DNA from: Vibrio viridaestus
GTDB taxonomy: Bacteria > Pseudomonadota > Gammaproteobacteria > Enterobacterales > Vibrionaceae
Direction: 5' to 3'
Assembly: GCF_003856525.1 (NCBI RefSeq)
Contig: NZ_RJVQ01000003.1
Coordinates: forward strand, 124,001-188,000
Length of the DNA: 64,000 bases
Shown: piece by piece, positions 49,627 to 59,985 of the stretch
Position numbering within the stretch: the first letter of the stretch is position 1
Layout of the letters: each line of letters begins with the position of its first letter
Made by a program: the position numbers and the translations under genes
The notes under the pieces: generated by a model
Seen by the model: the letters and a program-made list of their open reading frames with translations, nothing else
Databases searched by the model: none
Told to the model about the DNA's origin: nothing

Positions 49627-51561
49627 TTAAGAAGATTTGCGTACACGAAGATACCATTCAGACAAGAGTCGGACTTGTTTCTCTGTGTAGCCTTTTTCCA
49701 TCATACGCGCGACAAAGTCGTCGTGTTTTTTCTGCTCATCAGAAGATGTTTTGGCATTAAACGAAATAACAGGTAGTAGCTCTTCTGTGTTTGAGAACAT
49801 TTTCTTCTCAATTACAGTACGCAGTTTTTCGTAGCTCGTCCATACTGGATTGTTACCGTTGTTATTCGCTCTCGCACGTAGAACGAAATTCACGATTTCA
49901 TTACGAAAATCTTTCGGATTACTAATACCAGCTGTTTTCTCGATTTTCTCCAATTCATTATTCAAAGCAGCACGATCGAATAACTGTCCTGTTTCAGGGT
50001 CTCGATATTCCTGATCTTGGATCCAGAAGTCGGCATAGGTTACGTATCTATCGAAGATGTTCTGTCCGTATTCAGAGTATGACTCTAAATAAGCAGTCTG
50101 AATTTCTTTACCTATAAACTCAACAAATCGAGGAACTAGGTATCCTTTTAAGAACTCTAGATAGCGTTCGGCTGTTTCTTGAGGGAACTGTTCACGTTCA
50201 ATCTGTTGTTCAATAACGTAGAACAAATGAACAGGGTTAGCGGCAACTTCAGTTTGGTCAAAGTTAAATACACGTGAAAGTATCTTAAATGCGAAACGTG
50301 TTGATAGCCCTGCCATCCCTTCGTCCACACCCGCATAGTCGCGATACTCCTGATAGCTTTTCGCTTTAGGATCGGTATCTTTTAATGTTTCACCATCATA
50401 AACTCGCATTTTGGAGAAAATAGATGAGTTTTCTGGTGCTTTCAAGCGTGAAAGAACGCTGAATTGAGCCAGAGTTTCTAACGTACTTGGTGCACATGGA
50501 GAGTTGGAAAGCTCACTGTGATCCAGGAGTTTTTGGTAAATTTTAACTTCTTCGGAAACACGTAAACAATAAGGCACTTTCACGATGTAAACACGGTCAA
50601 GGAACGCTTCATTGTTTTTGTTATTGCGGAACGCTTGCCATTCAGATTCGTTTGAGTGAGCAAGAATCATCCCTTCAAATGGTAATGCTGACAGCCCCTC
50701 AGTACCGTTATAGTTTCCTTCTTGAGTTGCTGTTAATAATGGGTGAAGCACTTTGATTGGTGCTTTGAACATCTCTACAAACTCCATCAGACCCTGGTTT
50801 GCACGGCATAGTGCACCAGAGTAGCTATAAGCATCTGGGTCGTCTTGTGAGAAATGCTCTAATTGGCGAATATCGACTTTACCAACCAAGGAAGAGATAT
50901 CCTGGTTGTTTTCGTCGCCAGGTTCTGTTTTGGCAATGGCAAGTTGATCGAGAATTGATGGTCTCACCTTGACCACTTTGAATCTCGAAATATCACCGCC
51001 GTAATCATGTAGGCGTTTTGCTGCCCACGGAGACATAATGGTTTTGAGGTAACGTTTATCGATACCATATTCTTTTTGCAGCAATTCACCATCTTCATTA
51101 ACGTCAAACAGGCAGAATGGGTGGTCATTTACTGGACTTCTGACTCCATCCGCTGTGAGTACATAAATAGGCATAAGTTGCATTAATGCTTTTAGTTTCT
51201 CTGCTAGGGACGATTTACCGCCACCAACAGGACCTAATAAATAAAGAATTTGTTTCTTCTCTTCCAATCCTTGTGCTGCATGCTTCAAGTATGAAACTAT
51301 CTGCTCGATGGCCTCTTCCATTCCATAGAAATCTTTGAAGGTGTCATAGCGAGCAATCACTCGGTTAGAGAATAGACGACTCAATCTAGGATCTTTAGAC
51401 GTATCCACTAACTCGGGTTTACCTATAGCCATGAGCAAACGTTCTGCTGCATTGGCATAAGCACTTTTGTCTTCCTTACAAAGATCAAGAAATTGCTGCA
51501 AAGACAGTTCTTCTTCTTTTGCTGCCTCGTAGCGAGATCGGAAATGGTCAAAAATACTCAT
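49627..51561 (-). CDS. yeaG: PrkA/YeaG family AAA+ protein
   Basis: 644-aa protein called a serine kinase in older work and more recently an AAA+ Lon-like protease in Bacillus. The start is the ATG at 51561 (MSIFDHFRSRYEAAKEEELS) with RBS gggga; an upstream ATG would add 17 unconserved residues. The AAA domain spans about 20-380 with Walker A LLGPVGGGKSSLAEKL (about 99-114). The PrkA C-terminal domain follows (about 400-640, FDRYVTYADFWIQDQEYRDPETG). It leads the operon with yeaH and spoVR. In enterobacteria yeaGH answers nitrogen starvation and stationary phase. Confidence 0.95.
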   Translation of the reverse strand: MSIFDHFRSRYEAAKEEELSLQQFLDLCKEDKSAYANAAERLLMAIGKPELVDTSKDPRLSRLFSNRVIARYDTFKDFYGMEEAIEQIVSYLKHAAQGLEEKKQILYLLGPVGGGKSSLAEKLKALMQLMPIYVLTADGVRSPVNDHPFCLFDVNEDGELLQKEYGIDKRYLKTIMSPWAAKRLHDYGGDISRFKVVKVRPSILDQLAIAKTEPGDENNQDISSLVGKVDIRQLEHFSQDDPDAYSYSGALCRANQGLMEFVEMFKAPIKVLHPLLTATQEGNYNGTEGLSALPFEGMILAHSNESEWQAFRNNKNNEAFLDRVYIVKVPYCLRVSEEVKIYQKLLDHSELSNSPCAPSTLETLAQFSVLSRLKAPENSSIFSKMRVYDGETLKDTDPKAKSYQEYRDYAGVDEGMAGLSTRFAFKILSRVFNFDQTEVAANPVHLFYVIEQQIEREQFPQETAERYLEFLKGYLVPRFVEFIGKEIQTAYLESYSEYGQNIFDRYVTYADFWIQDQEYRDPETGQLFDRAALNNELEKIEKTAGISNPKDFRNEIVNFVLRARANNNGNNPVWTSYEKLRTVIEKKMFSNTEELLPVISFNAKTSSDEQKKHDDFVARMMEKGYTEKQVRLLSEWYLRVRKSS

Positions 51562-51600
51562 AGTTAATTCCCCTCTAAAATGTCGAAATGACATGTAACC

Positions 51601-51630
51601 GCTTAAACGCAAACCGTTAACACTTTAAGC
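51601..51630 (-). other. Inverted repeat upstream of prkA
   Basis: GCTTAAA (51601-51607) and TTTAAGC (51624-51630) flank 16 bp, 40-70 bp before the prkA start. Could be a leader hairpin or an operator. I looked for a sigma-54 promoter (TGGCAC-N5-TTGC) here and did not find one. Confidence 0.4.
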
Positions 51631-51811
51631 CTAGTCCTTGTTTACCAATTCTGCTTAAAAAATATGTGTTTATTTACAAAAAACCGATCAATTTGATGAC
51701 CGAATGGCATGCGGTGAGAAGGTCTATTACAACAGAATCGACGGTATAAATAGTTCGTTGTGGGAATAATATTTTGAGTAAATAGTAGACTACTGGAGAG
51801 GAAATAAGAAA

Positions 51812-51840
51812 ATGAAGAGATTCACAGAATCTCTTCATTG
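51812..51840 (-). terminator. Terminator after yfbU
   Basis: Perfect 12-bp stem aatgaagagatt/aatctcttcatt around cacag; on the minus strand followed by ttttcttattt. Confidence 0.75.
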
Positions 51841-51846
51841 TTTAGA

Positions 51847-52347
51847 CTAAGCACAAAAGATTTGTCCGAACTCCGATGGAGAAAGATGATATTGTCGTGG
51901 ACAGTTTTTCCAAGTCTTTAGCATGCGTTGATATTTATCGAGCATAGGGACTTGGCTATTAAAATAGTGATCGCCTCTATCAAATTGATTATACATACCT
52001 TCTGAATCAATTAAGAAGCGTACGTAGTTAACGAGCTGAGGTTCCGAGGATAGATCGAAACCTAAGAATTGAAGTCTTCGCACATCAACGTTTAGTTGTT
52101 GTTCTGCAGGCAGATTTTTATGACTCTCTTGCATTGCATGATACATCTCTAAAATATCGAGTATCTCTTTGCATTCGTCGTCATGAAGGCAACCAAAGTC
52201 TTTGTTCATTTCTTTCATATTTAGCTCATAACCACGTTCCACAATAGTTTGTAGGCGTTTGTATTTCTTTGAATTTTCGGGGTCGAGCTGAGACATCAAA
52301 TAATATTGGTTTGATAAAATGAGTCGTTGAGCATTCGTCATTTCCAT
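51847..52347 (-). CDS. yfbU: YfbU family protein (UPF0304)
   Basis: 166-aa helical protein; the start [23 protein letters not shown] and the end [15 protein letters not shown] agree closely with E. coli YfbU. Other marks are [21 protein letters not shown] and [10 protein letters not shown]. Function is unknown, although overexpression in E. coli has been linked to cell death. It is monocistronic with its own terminator and lies near pflA, as it does in vibrios. Confidence 0.93.
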   Translation of the reverse strand: MEMTNAQRLILSNQYYLMSQLDPENSKKYKRLQTIVERGYELNMKEMNKDFGCLHDDECKEILDILEMYHAMQESHKNLPAEQQLNVDVRRLQFLGFDLSSEPQLVNYVRFLIDSEGMYNQFDRGDHYFNSQVPMLDKYQRMLKTWKNCPRQYHLSPSEFGQIFCA

Positions 52348-52512
52348 AGTAGCAACCTATCAATATTCATTAGTAATCGGTAAATTTTCTGCAGTTAGAA
52401 TATCGTCAACAACGTGCTTGAAACATGATCTGAACACGTCTTTTGTGCATATAAAAATGGATTTTTAATGAGAAATTGATACAGGTTAGAAATTTTAATT
52501 TGTGAGATAAAA

Positions 52513-52542
52513 GATACAGCAGCCAGTAACAACTGCTGTACA
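52513..52542 (-). terminator. Probable terminator after pflA
   Basis: Stem tacagcag/ctgctgta with a 10-nt loop; on the minus strand followed by tcttttatc. Confidence 0.6.
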
Positions 52543-52553
52543 TTCTAGTAGTC

Positions 52554-53294
52554 TTAGTATTTTACGTTTTCTTGATATTGACTGAGAATATTTTGGATAC
52601 GATCCATGGTCTCTTTAGACGGAGGATTTACGCCATCAAGTGGGTAGTCAAGGCCAAGAGCTTCCCATTTATGAGCACCTAGTTTGTGGTAGGGAAGAAG
52701 CTCAACTTTAGTAATGTTTGTCATTGGTTTGATAAATTCGCCGAGCATATGAGCAGATTCATCATCATCTGTGTAGCCTGGAACGACAACGTAGCGAATC
52801 CAAGTATTTTGCCCACGTTGATGAAGATAGTTAGCAAAATCTAAGGTTCTTCGGTTTGATACCCCGATAAATTTCTGGTGTATTTCATCTTTCATTTGCT
52901 TGATATCAAGCATCACCAGGTCTGTTACATCCAGTACTTCGTCGATGACTGGTGTATATTTACGAATATATCCATTCGTATCCAAACATGTATGAATACC
53001 TTCTGCGTGCGCAGCAGTAAACAAGTCACGGACAAATTCTGGTTGTAGCATCGCCTCACCACCAGAACACGTGATACCTCCACCAGAAGCTCTCATAAAG
53101 TGTTTGTATGACTTCGCTTCAGTAATAATCTCTTCTACCGTGGCCTCTTTGCCGCTATGTACATCCCAAGTATCTCTATTATGGCAGTACATACAACGCA
53201 TTAAACAGCCTTGCATAAAGACAATGAAACGAATTCCTGGGCCATCTACTGTGCCACAAGATTCAAACGAGTGAATACGACCTATCGTTGACAT
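52554..53294 (-). CDS. pflA: Pyruvate formate-lyase 1-activating enzyme
   Basis: Radical SAM enzyme that places the glycyl radical on PflB under anoxia. The 246 aa have the 4Fe-4S cluster motif GCLMRCMYC (Cys30, Cys34, Cys37), the GGE-type SAM contact in [17 protein letters not shown] (about 73-89), and the terminal [18 protein letters not shown]. It is transcribed away from the chemoreceptor gene across a 210-bp shared region, rather than directly after pflB as in E. coli. Confidence 0.96.
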   Translation of the reverse strand: MSTIGRIHSFESCGTVDGPGIRFIVFMQGCLMRCMYCHNRDTWDVHSGKEATVEEIITEAKSYKHFMRASGGGITCSGGEAMLQPEFVRDLFTAAHAEGIHTCLDTNGYIRKYTPVIDEVLDVTDLVMLDIKQMKDEIHQKFIGVSNRRTLDFANYLHQRGQNTWIRYVVVPGYTDDDESAHMLGEFIKPMTNITKVELLPYHKLGAHKWEALGLDYPLDGVNPPSKETMDRIQNILSQYQENVKY

Positions 53295-53373
53295 AACTTA
53301 ATCTCAATACTTCATTTGTGGTTATTTTATTACAATTAAATACTTTTATGTAGCACTGAGTTAAATCAGTTCC

Positions 53374-53400
53374 TCAATATTTAATGTTAGTAGTCGATAA
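53374..53400 (+). promoter_or_regulatory. Candidate sigma-28 (FliA) promoter of the chemoreceptor gene
   Basis: TCAATATT (53374-53381), 11-bp spacer, GTCGATAA (53393-53400). Against TAAAGTTT-N11-GCCGATAA this is 5/8 and 7/8 with exact spacing. Sigma-28 control is usual for chemoreceptors. Confidence 0.45.
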
Positions 53401-53427
53401 AATTATGTTTTTTTTGTGTTATAACAA

Positions 53428-53436
53428 TGTTAATTA
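53428..53436 (+). promoter_or_regulatory. ArcA-P-like box between pflA and the chemoreceptor gene
   Basis: TGTTAATTA matches the ArcA core (A/T)GTTAATTA. It lies in the shared upstream region and would suit anaerobic control of pflA. Short AT-rich sites arise by chance, so confidence is modest. Confidence 0.4.
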
Positions 53437-53504
53437 TAAATATATCAACCAAAATACTGGATTATGTGTTGTAGATAGAATAAAACTCGGGAGATTAGCA
53501 ATCG

Positions 53505-55385
53505 ATGTTTGTTAAAAACTTATCGCAAAAACAAAAGCTTACTGCTTTTACAGTTTTGCTCTGTATTGGTTTTATTGTCATGGCCACCTTTATTGCGTCC
53601 AAATTATCAGACATGACTAAGCAGTACGAGCAGAGTGGAACTATTTCTCAAGGTGCAGGAACTTTATTTGAGACTCAGGCCAAGTTGCTCCAGATCGGGT
53701 CAGAAGCTGACAAATTGAAAAGCACCAATGTTTCCAATTTTGAGGCAATGATTAAGAATGTTCGCACTGAAGTCAAAGAAGATGTCGAATTTCTCAATCA
53801 GTTTGGTTTTACCAAAGAAGGGCAGGATTTTGAACAGGCCATGGATGACTATAACAAGGCTCTGACGCCATGGCTCAAAATGAAGGCGGAATTAGGCTTT
53901 ACCAAAGATGAAGGTGTTACTGGTCAGATTCAAACTAACATCGCAGCTATTGAGAATAAAATTCAGGAAACTGGAATGGTCACTGTCGTGAGTGAATTCC
54001 AAGCGATGGTCAAATCTCAGCAAAAATATTTAGAAGCACAAACAGAGCAGAACGAAAAGTTACTGAAAAGAGCAAAGCTGCAATTTATTAATATTTCAAA
54101 AACTTACGCAATGCTGAATTTGTACGAAAAGGACCTTGATGCTTTAGAAAAAGCGTTTTCTCGTTCTGTAGAGCTCACCAATCAATTAAAAGACACTACC
54201 TCACAAGTGGAGTCTGCCCAAAATCGTGTACTTAAATCGATTGAGTTAGCCTCGGGTAAGCTCATTAGTATGAGTGATCAATATCAGACTCAAGCCAGTA
54301 ACGATGCGAGTGAAACTCAGCTGTCCGTACTAATCGCATGCTTTATTCTTGCGGTAGTTACCGTTCTCATCTTTGTTATGATCAGCATCTCATTGACCAA
54401 ATCGTTAAAGCAAACCAAGACGGTACTGGATAAGCTATCCTCGGGGGATTTATCTCAACGACTTCCTGTGTCTGACAACAAGAATGACGAGTTTAATCAG
54501 TTAGCCTTAGCGATTAACGATACCTGTGAACATTTGGGCAAGTTGGTTCGTCGTGTTCAATCAAGTAGTGAAGAGCTTTCAGGAGATTCGGCATCATTAA
54601 ATAATGGATTGGATCAGTTAGTCGAAGCTCAGTCGAACGTATTGCATCAAACAGAAATTCTTGCCTCAGCAACAGAAGAAGTGAGTGTTACAGCGCAAGA
54701 AGTATCTAATTCACTCGAATTTGTTTCAGATGTCAGCCGACAATCAACTACTGCTGCGGAAAATGGTGGTATCGTAATCGAATCTGCAATTAAAAGTTTG
54801 GAAGAAGTTGGCAGTATTTTACAACGAGCAACCAGTCATACTCAGCAGTTGGAAGAGGCGTCTGCGAAAGTTGATTCGGTCATGGAGATTATCAACAGTA
54901 TTGCCGAGCAAACCAACTTACTTGCTTTGAATGCGGCTATCGAGGCAGCAAGAGCTGGTGAGCAAGGCCGTGGTTTTGCTGTTGTTGCAGATGAAGTAAG
55001 AAGTTTGGCTGTAAGGACAGTAGATGCTGTAACCGATATTACTCACACGATTGAAACGATGAAACGCGAGAGTGGAGAAGTGATTCAGTATATTGAGCAG
55101 TCTGAGGGAACGGTTAAGATAGGTCAAGAAAAAGGCCTTGAAGCGCGTCAGGCTCTGGGCGAAATTACTGAGAAAGCTAAAGAGGCAACGTACCAGACGG
55201 AAGTCATAGTTTCCTCAATAAAAGAATTGGCGCAGACGAGTCACTCTATGGCTGACAACATGTCAGAAATATCGACGCTGATGAAAGACCTTGAATCAAA
55301 TAACGAAGCACTGCGCAAAACGAGTCAGGTAGTTGATGAACGTTCTACGGGGCTATCTAGAGATTGCCAAAAATTCACTATTTAG
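53505..55385 (+). CDS. Methyl-accepting chemotaxis protein
   Basis: 626-aa transmembrane chemoreceptor. TM1 is at about 13-32 and TM2 at about 274-296. The periplasmic part between them (about 240 residues) is wholly helical, which is the length of a helical-bimodular-type sensor rather than a simple four-helix bundle. HAMP follows at about 297-350 ([20 protein letters not shown]). The signalling domain has the conserved hairpin tip [37 protein letters not shown] (about 466-502, shown here by key parts only as [19 protein letters not shown]). No C-terminal CheR-tether pentapeptide (NWETF-like) is seen. The ligand is unknown. It sits between pflA and pflB, and ends in a terminator shared with pflB. 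Confidence 0.93.
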   Translation: MFVKNLSQKQKLTAFTVLLCIGFIVMATFIASKLSDMTKQYEQSGTISQGAGTLFETQAKLLQIGSEADKLKSTNVSNFEAMIKNVRTEVKEDVEFLNQFGFTKEGQDFEQAMDDYNKALTPWLKMKAELGFTKDEGVTGQIQTNIAAIENKIQETGMVTVVSEFQAMVKSQQKYLEAQTEQNEKLLKRAKLQFINISKTYAMLNLYEKDLDALEKAFSRSVELTNQLKDTTSQVESAQNRVLKSIELASGKLISMSDQYQTQASNDASETQLSVLIACFILAVVTVLIFVMISISLTKSLKQTKTVLDKLSSGDLSQRLPVSDNKNDEFNQLALAINDTCEHLGKLVRRVQSSSEELSGDSASLNNGLDQLVEAQSNVLHQTEILASATEEVSVTAQEVSNSLEFVSDVSRQSTTAAENGGIVIESAIKSLEEVGSILQRATSHTQQLEEASAKVDSVMEIINSIAEQTNLLALNAAIEAARAGEQGRGFAVVADEVRSLAVRTVDAVTDITHTIETMKRESGEVIQYIEQSEGTVKIGQEKGLEARQALGEITEKAKEATYQTEVIVSSIKELAQTSHSMADNMSEISTLMKDLESNNEALRKTSQVVDERSTGLSRDCQKFTI

Positions 55386-55416
55386 GTCAGATTGTTCTGC
55401 TTAACTCAGAAACAAT

Positions 55417-55443
55417 AAAAAACCCGCAAATTGCGGGTTTTTT
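55417..55443. terminator. Bidirectional terminator between the chemoreceptor gene and pflB
   Basis: Perfect 13-bp stem aaaaaacccgcaa/ttgcgggtttttt with A-run and T-run on opposite sides. Confidence 0.9.
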
Positions 55444-55467
55444 GTTACTGCTATAAACTCAGCGAGC

Positions 55468-57744
55468 TTACATTGACTCAGTAAAAGTACGAGCAATGAC
55501 ATCTTGTTGCTGTTCAGCTGTTAGCGAGTTAAAGCGAACTGCATAACCAGAAACACGGATTGTTAGCTGAGGATATTTCTCAGGATGTTTCACTGCATCA
55601 AGAAGAGTTTCACGGTTTAACACGTTAACATTTAGATGTTGACCACCTTCGATTCCAGACTCATGGTGGAAATAACCATCCATCAAGCCAGCAAGGTTAG
55701 AACGTTGTGAACCTTCTTCCTTACCAAGTGCATTAGGTACGATAGAGAAAGTATAAGATATACCGTCTTTTGCGTGCGCAAATGGTAGTTTACCAACAGA
55801 AGTCAATGAAGCAACTGCACCTTTTTCATCACGGCCGTGCATTGGGTTAGCACCAGGACCAAATGGAGCGCCAGCACGACGACCGTCAGGTGTGTTACCA
55901 GTTTTCTTACCGTACACTACGTTAGAAGTGATAGTAAGGATTGACTGTGTTGGGATTGCATCACGGTATGTTTTCAATGAACGGATTTTGTTCATGAAAG
56001 TTTCAACTAATTGACATGCAATGTCATCAACGCGATTGTCATTGTTACCAAATTTTGGATAGTCACCTTCAATTTTGAAGTCTACCGCTACGCCGTCTTC
56101 GTCACGAATTGGTGTTACTTTAGCGTATTTGATTGCAGATAGTGAGTCAGCTGCAACAGATAGGCCAGCGATACCACAAGCCATAGTACGTTTCACGTGT
56201 AGGTCATGTAGAGCCATTAGTGAAGCTTCATAGCTGTATTTGTCATGCATGAAGTGGATGCAGTTCAATGCTGTAACATATTGTTTTGCCAACCAGTCCA
56301 TGAAGTGGTCCATCTTGTCCCAAAGCTCATCGTAGTCAAGAACTTCAGACGTGATTTTAGGCATTTTAGGACCAACTTGTGCTTTAGATTTTTCATCAAC
56401 ACCACCGTTGATAGTGTAAAGCATAGTTTTAGCAAGGTTCGCACGAGCACCGAAGAACTGCATTTGTTTACCAACAACCATTGGAGATACACAACATGCA
56501 ATTGCATAGTCATCAGATTCGAAGTCTGGACGCATTAGGTCATCGTTTTCGTACTGGATAGAAGAAGTATCGATAGATACTTTAGCACAGAAACGTTTGA
56601 AGCCTTCAGGTAGTTTTTCAGACCAAAGAACAGTGATGTTTGGCTCTGGAGAAGGACCCATTGTGTATAGGCTGTTTAGGAAACGGAAGTTAGTTTTAGA
56701 AACTAGAGTACGTCCGTCAAGACCCATACCACCTACAGATTCTGTTGCCCAGATTGGGTCGCCAGAGAATAGGTCATCGTATTCAGGAGTACGTAGGAAA
56801 CGAACCATACGCAGTTTCATTACGAAGTGGTCGATCATTTCCTGAGCGTCTTCTTCAGTAATTTTACCTGCGTCGATATCACGTTGGATAAAGATGTCTA
56901 GGAATGTAGAAGTACGACCTAGAGACATAGCTGCACCGTTTTGAGATTTAACAGCAGCTAGGTAACCGAAGTAAGTCCATTGAATAGCTTCTTGAGCTGT
57001 TTCAGCTGGGCGAGAAATGTCACAACCGTATTTCGCAGCCATTTCTTTGATTTGGCCTAGAGCACGGTGTTGTTCTGCAACTTCTTCACGTAGTTGGATA
57101 GTTGCTTGTAGGTCTTCGCCGTTTTCCATTTGCTCTTGAAGAGAAGTGAATTGAGCGAATTTATCTTTCATCAAGTAGTCGATACCGTAAAGAGCGATAC
57201 GACGGTAGTCACCGATGATACGACCACGGCCGTAAGCATCTGGAAGACCAGTCAGAACGCCGGATTTACGACATGCTAGGATTCCTGGAGTATATACGTC
57301 GAAAACACCTTGGTTATGTGTTTTACGGTATTCATGATAGATTTTTGAAACTTGTGGATCCAGTTCACGGCCATAAGTTTTGCATGAACCTTCGATCATA
57401 CGTACACCACCGTTAGGGATGATCGCACGTTTTAGAGGAGCTTCAGTTTGTAGACCAACGATTTTTTCTAGATCTTTATTGATGTAACCTGCATCGTGAG
57501 CAGTGATGGTAGAAATAACAGAAGTATCGAAATCTACAGGAGCGTGTGTAGAGTTTTCTTGTTTAATACCTTCCATTACTTTAGCCCAAAGCGTTTTAGT
57601 CGCTTCAGTACCTTCAGAAACTAGGAAAGATTCGTCGCCTTCATAAGGAGTGTAGTTTTTTTGAATAAAATCGCGAACGTTTACTTCGTTTTGCCAATCA
57701 CCTTCAGCAAAACCTTCCCAAGCTTTAGCAAATTGCTCTGCCAT
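55468..57744 (-). CDS. pflB: Formate C-acetyltransferase (pyruvate formate-lyase)
   Basis: Anaerobic cleavage of pyruvate with CoA to acetyl-CoA and formate by a glycyl-radical mechanism. The 758 aa carry the catalytic Cys pair in [14 protein letters not shown] (about 416-417) and the glycyl radical in [10 protein letters not shown] (Gly733). [22 protein letters not shown] is also typical. Codon use is strongly biased, as in a highly expressed gene. Its start is preceded by a long non-coding region with a leader hairpin. PflA, encoded on the other side of the chemoreceptor gene, activates it. Confidence 0.98.
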   Translation of the reverse strand: MAEQFAKAWEGFAEGDWQNEVNVRDFIQKNYTPYEGDESFLVSEGTEATKTLWAKVMEGIKQENSTHAPVDFDTSVISTITAHDAGYINKDLEKIVGLQTEAPLKRAIIPNGGVRMIEGSCKTYGRELDPQVSKIYHEYRKTHNQGVFDVYTPGILACRKSGVLTGLPDAYGRGRIIGDYRRIALYGIDYLMKDKFAQFTSLQEQMENGEDLQATIQLREEVAEQHRALGQIKEMAAKYGCDISRPAETAQEAIQWTYFGYLAAVKSQNGAAMSLGRTSTFLDIFIQRDIDAGKITEEDAQEMIDHFVMKLRMVRFLRTPEYDDLFSGDPIWATESVGGMGLDGRTLVSKTNFRFLNSLYTMGPSPEPNITVLWSEKLPEGFKRFCAKVSIDTSSIQYENDDLMRPDFESDDYAIACCVSPMVVGKQMQFFGARANLAKTMLYTINGGVDEKSKAQVGPKMPKITSEVLDYDELWDKMDHFMDWLAKQYVTALNCIHFMHDKYSYEASLMALHDLHVKRTMACGIAGLSVAADSLSAIKYAKVTPIRDEDGVAVDFKIEGDYPKFGNNDNRVDDIACQLVETFMNKIRSLKTYRDAIPTQSILTITSNVVYGKKTGNTPDGRRAGAPFGPGANPMHGRDEKGAVASLTSVGKLPFAHAKDGISYTFSIVPNALGKEEGSQRSNLAGLMDGYFHHESGIEGGQHLNVNVLNRETLLDAVKHPEKYPQLTIRVSGYAVRFNSLTAEQQQDVIARTFTESM

Positions 57745-58358
57745 GACATACCTACCTTATTAGTAGAAAAAACACGCACTGTTGTTGCTGTTGAGCAAGC
57801 ATTCCTTGTGAGTAAGGAACAGTGCACTCTCTGATTTAAAAAACAATATAAACAGTCAATATGACGTGAAATCGACTTTTGATATTGTCTTTCTTAACTC
57901 AATTGGTTGAAGCACATAAATTCTTTGTAACTAAACCACGAGACCTAGGTTAGATTAAAAAAAAGGAGCAAACCTTAAACTAAATCAATAAATCTTAAAA
58001 AAAGCGCAGAATTCTTGGTTGTTATTTGAGCGTTGTTACTCAACTAGTGTTATTTCTCTTCTTGTGATCACTTCTACCCTCATCTTGATACAGCATCAAC
58101 CAGTTGTGTATAAAATTATCATTATGTATCAAAATTGTTGCATTAATTTTAGCTGTCGTTATCGATTCATCATGATAAATTTGATTTAGAGCATTTTTAT
58201 CGAAATTTTATGCCATATTTTGAATATATACTCATATATTATATTTACTTATGTCGGCTTGCTAGGTTAATAATTTGTTGAATGTTTTTGGGCGGAGTGC
58301 TAGTTTAAAAAATATTATCGAGCCTCAGGCACAACATATTATCGGGGAGTTCTAGCGC
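57745..58358. promoter_or_regulatory. 614-bp divergent regulatory region, pflB and amino-acid importer
   Basis: No supported ORF. Contents seen: a hairpin in the pflB leader (TTCCTT 57802-57807 with AAGGAA 57814-57819); an FNR-like pair of half-sites TTGAT/ATCAA (58085-58099) with 5 instead of 4 bp between; a small repeat ttgag/ctcaa (58026-58043); and an ARG-box-like sequence at 58219-58236. pfl regions in enterobacteria have many promoters with FNR and ArcA control, which would explain the length. Confidence 0.55.
58219..58236 (+). promoter_or_regulatory. Candidate ARG box (ArgR site) before the importer operon
   Basis: TTTGAATATATACTCATA; the core TGAAT-ATAT-ACTCA differs from TGAAT-N4-ATTCA at one base. 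A weaker copy starts at 58201. E. coli ArgR represses art genes through such boxes. It lies about 125 bp before the first gene. Confidence 0.4.
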
Positions 58359-59129
58359 ATGAGTCGAAGTCCAGCGCTTACTATTAATAATTTACATAAG
58401 ACGTTTGGTGACAATGAGGTCTTGAAAGGCATCTCTCTTGAAGCTTTTAAAGGGGATGTCGTATCGATTATAGGTTCATCTGGTTCAGGGAAAAGTACAT
58501 TTTTACGCTGTATCAATTTGTTAGAGACGCCAACTGCTGGTGATATCTGGGTGAACGGCGAGCAAATTGAAATGGCAGTGAATAGTAAAGGACTGTACTT
58601 GCCAACGAATCAGAAACAGGTTCAACGAATTCGTTCCCGATTAGCGATGGTTTTTCAAAGCTTCAATCTTTGGTCACACATGACTGTTTTAGAAAACGTG
58701 ATTGAAGCGCCTGTACATGTTCTTGGCATTAATAAAGATGAAGCTATAGCGAACGCCGAAAAAATATTACTCAAAGTGGGTCTGCTGGAACGCAAGGATT
58801 ACTATCCGAGTCATTTGTCGGGCGGGCAGCAGCAACGAGCAGCAATTGCTCGTGCATTAGCGGTAAACCCGGAAGTCATGTTATTTGATGAGCCTACTTC
58901 AGCTCTCGACCCTGAGTTAGTAGGAGAAGTGCTAGGAGTAATGAAGGATTTGGCCAATGAAGGGCGGACGATGCTTGTGGTAACTCACGAGATGGCATTT
59001 GCGAGGGATGTTTCAAATCATGTGATGTTCTTACATGAAGGTAAAGTGGAAGAGCAGGGTGTTCCCGAGCAACTGTTCACTTCCCCAAAATCGCCTCGGT
59101 TAAAACAATTTATATCGACAGTGTACTAG
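58359..59129 (+). CDS. Basic amino-acid ABC transporter, ATP-binding protein (HisP/ArtP/AotP type)
   Basis: ATPase of an inner-membrane importer for histidine, arginine, lysine or ornithine. The 256 aa match HisP in length. Walker A is [10 protein letters not shown] (about 38-47), the signature is LSGGQQQRAAIARALA, Walker B is VMLFDEPTSALDPELVGE, and the switch is VVTHEMAFARD. MVFQSFNLWSHMTVLENV is shared with HisP. RBS ggggag precedes the ATG. The gene order (ATPase, binding protein, two permeases) equals E. coli artPIQM, but the sequences look closer to HisP/AotP, so I give no symbol. Confidence 0.9.
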   Translation: MSRSPALTINNLHKTFGDNEVLKGISLEAFKGDVVSIIGSSGSGKSTFLRCINLLETPTAGDIWVNGEQIEMAVNSKGLYLPTNQKQVQRIRSRLAMVFQSFNLWSHMTVLENVIEAPVHVLGINKDEAIANAEKILLKVGLLERKDYYPSHLSGGQQQRAAIARALAVNPEVMLFDEPTSALDPELVGEVLGVMKDLANEGRTMLVVTHEMAFARDVSNHVMFLHEGKVEEQGVPEQLFTSPKSPRLKQFISTVY

Positions 59130-59174
59130 AATAATTAAAACTTAAATAACAACTATAAAGACAGGAGTATGGAA

Positions 59175-59951
59175 ATGAAAAAGTGGTTACTTATGGCTGC
59201 GATAGCAGCGGTAACAACAACTGGAGTCGTACAGGCAAAGGATTGGAAGGTTGTTCGATTTGGTACTGAAGGTGCCTATCCTCCATTTAGTTGGACAGAA
59301 GCCGACGGTTCATTGAAAGGTTTTGATGTGGACATGGCGAATGCATTATGTGCGCAAATGCAGGTTAAATGTAAAATAGTTCAACAAGATTGGGATGGTA
59401 TTATTCCGTCTCTGTTAGCTCGTAAATATGACGCTATTATCGCTGCCATGTCCATTACCGAGGAACGTAAAAAGAAAGTTGATTTTACGGATAAATATGC
59501 ACTGATTCCTAACAAATTTATTGCTAAAAAGGGGACTAAGTTAGAGTTCACCAAAGAAGGCCTTAAAGGGGTAAAAATTGGCGTACAGAGAGCAACAACA
59601 CATGATCAGTACTTGACTGATAATTACGGCGATTCAGTTGATATCGTTCGTTATGGCTCTTTTGATGAAGCGTATTTAGATCTTGCTAACGGTCGTATTG
59701 ATGCTGTTCTGGGTGATGCCTCTGCGCTTGAAGAAGGCGTATTGAACAAAGAGGGGGGCGATAACTATGAATTTGTTGGCCCATCTTTGACCGATCCTAA
59801 ATGGTTTGGGGATGGCTTTGGTATCGCAACACGTAAACAAGATAAAGAGCTTACCGCGAAGCTGAATGATGCTATTAAGGCGTTGCGCGAAAACGGCGAG
59901 TACAAGAAAATCGAAGCGAAATACTTTAACTATGACGTTTACGGCGACTAG
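59175..59951 (+). CDS. Basic amino-acid ABC transporter, periplasmic binding protein (HisJ/ArgT/AotJ type)
   Basis: 258-aa periplasmic solute-binding protein. The start is the ATG at 59175, 7 nt after RBS aggag; an ATG at 59169 is only 1 nt from it. The signal peptide is MKKWLLMAAIAAVTTTGVVQA, cleaved about residue 21. Ligand-pocket signatures of the LAO family follow: RFGTEGAYPPFSW, GFDVDMANALCAQM, KIVQQDWDGIIPSLLARKYDAII and AAMSITEERKKKVDFTDKY. A Cys pair (ALCAQMQVKC) may form the disulfide seen in HisJ. A hairpin with a T-run after the gene suggests it is made in excess over the permeases. Confidence 0.92.
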   Translation: MKKWLLMAAIAAVTTTGVVQAKDWKVVRFGTEGAYPPFSWTEADGSLKGFDVDMANALCAQMQVKCKIVQQDWDGIIPSLLARKYDAIIAAMSITEERKKKVDFTDKYALIPNKFIAKKGTKLEFTKEGLKGVKIGVQRATTHDQYLTDNYGDSVDIVRYGSFDEAYLDLANGRIDAVLGDASALEEGVLNKEGGDNYEFVGPSLTDPKWFGDGFGIATRKQDKELTAKLNDAIKALRENGEYKKIEAKYFNYDVYGD

Positions 59952-59985
59952 TTCACTTTTAATCTAAAAGTGCTTTTACAGTCTC

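Noticed and set aside
51562-51846. Sigma-54 promoter for the prkA operon
   Set aside because: E. coli yeaG has NtrC/sigma-54 control, but no TGGCAC-N5-TTGC match was found on the minus strand here.
58085-58099. FNR box upstream of pflB
   Set aside because: TTGAT and ATCAA are separated by 5 bp, not 4, so I list it only as FNR-like within the regulatory region.
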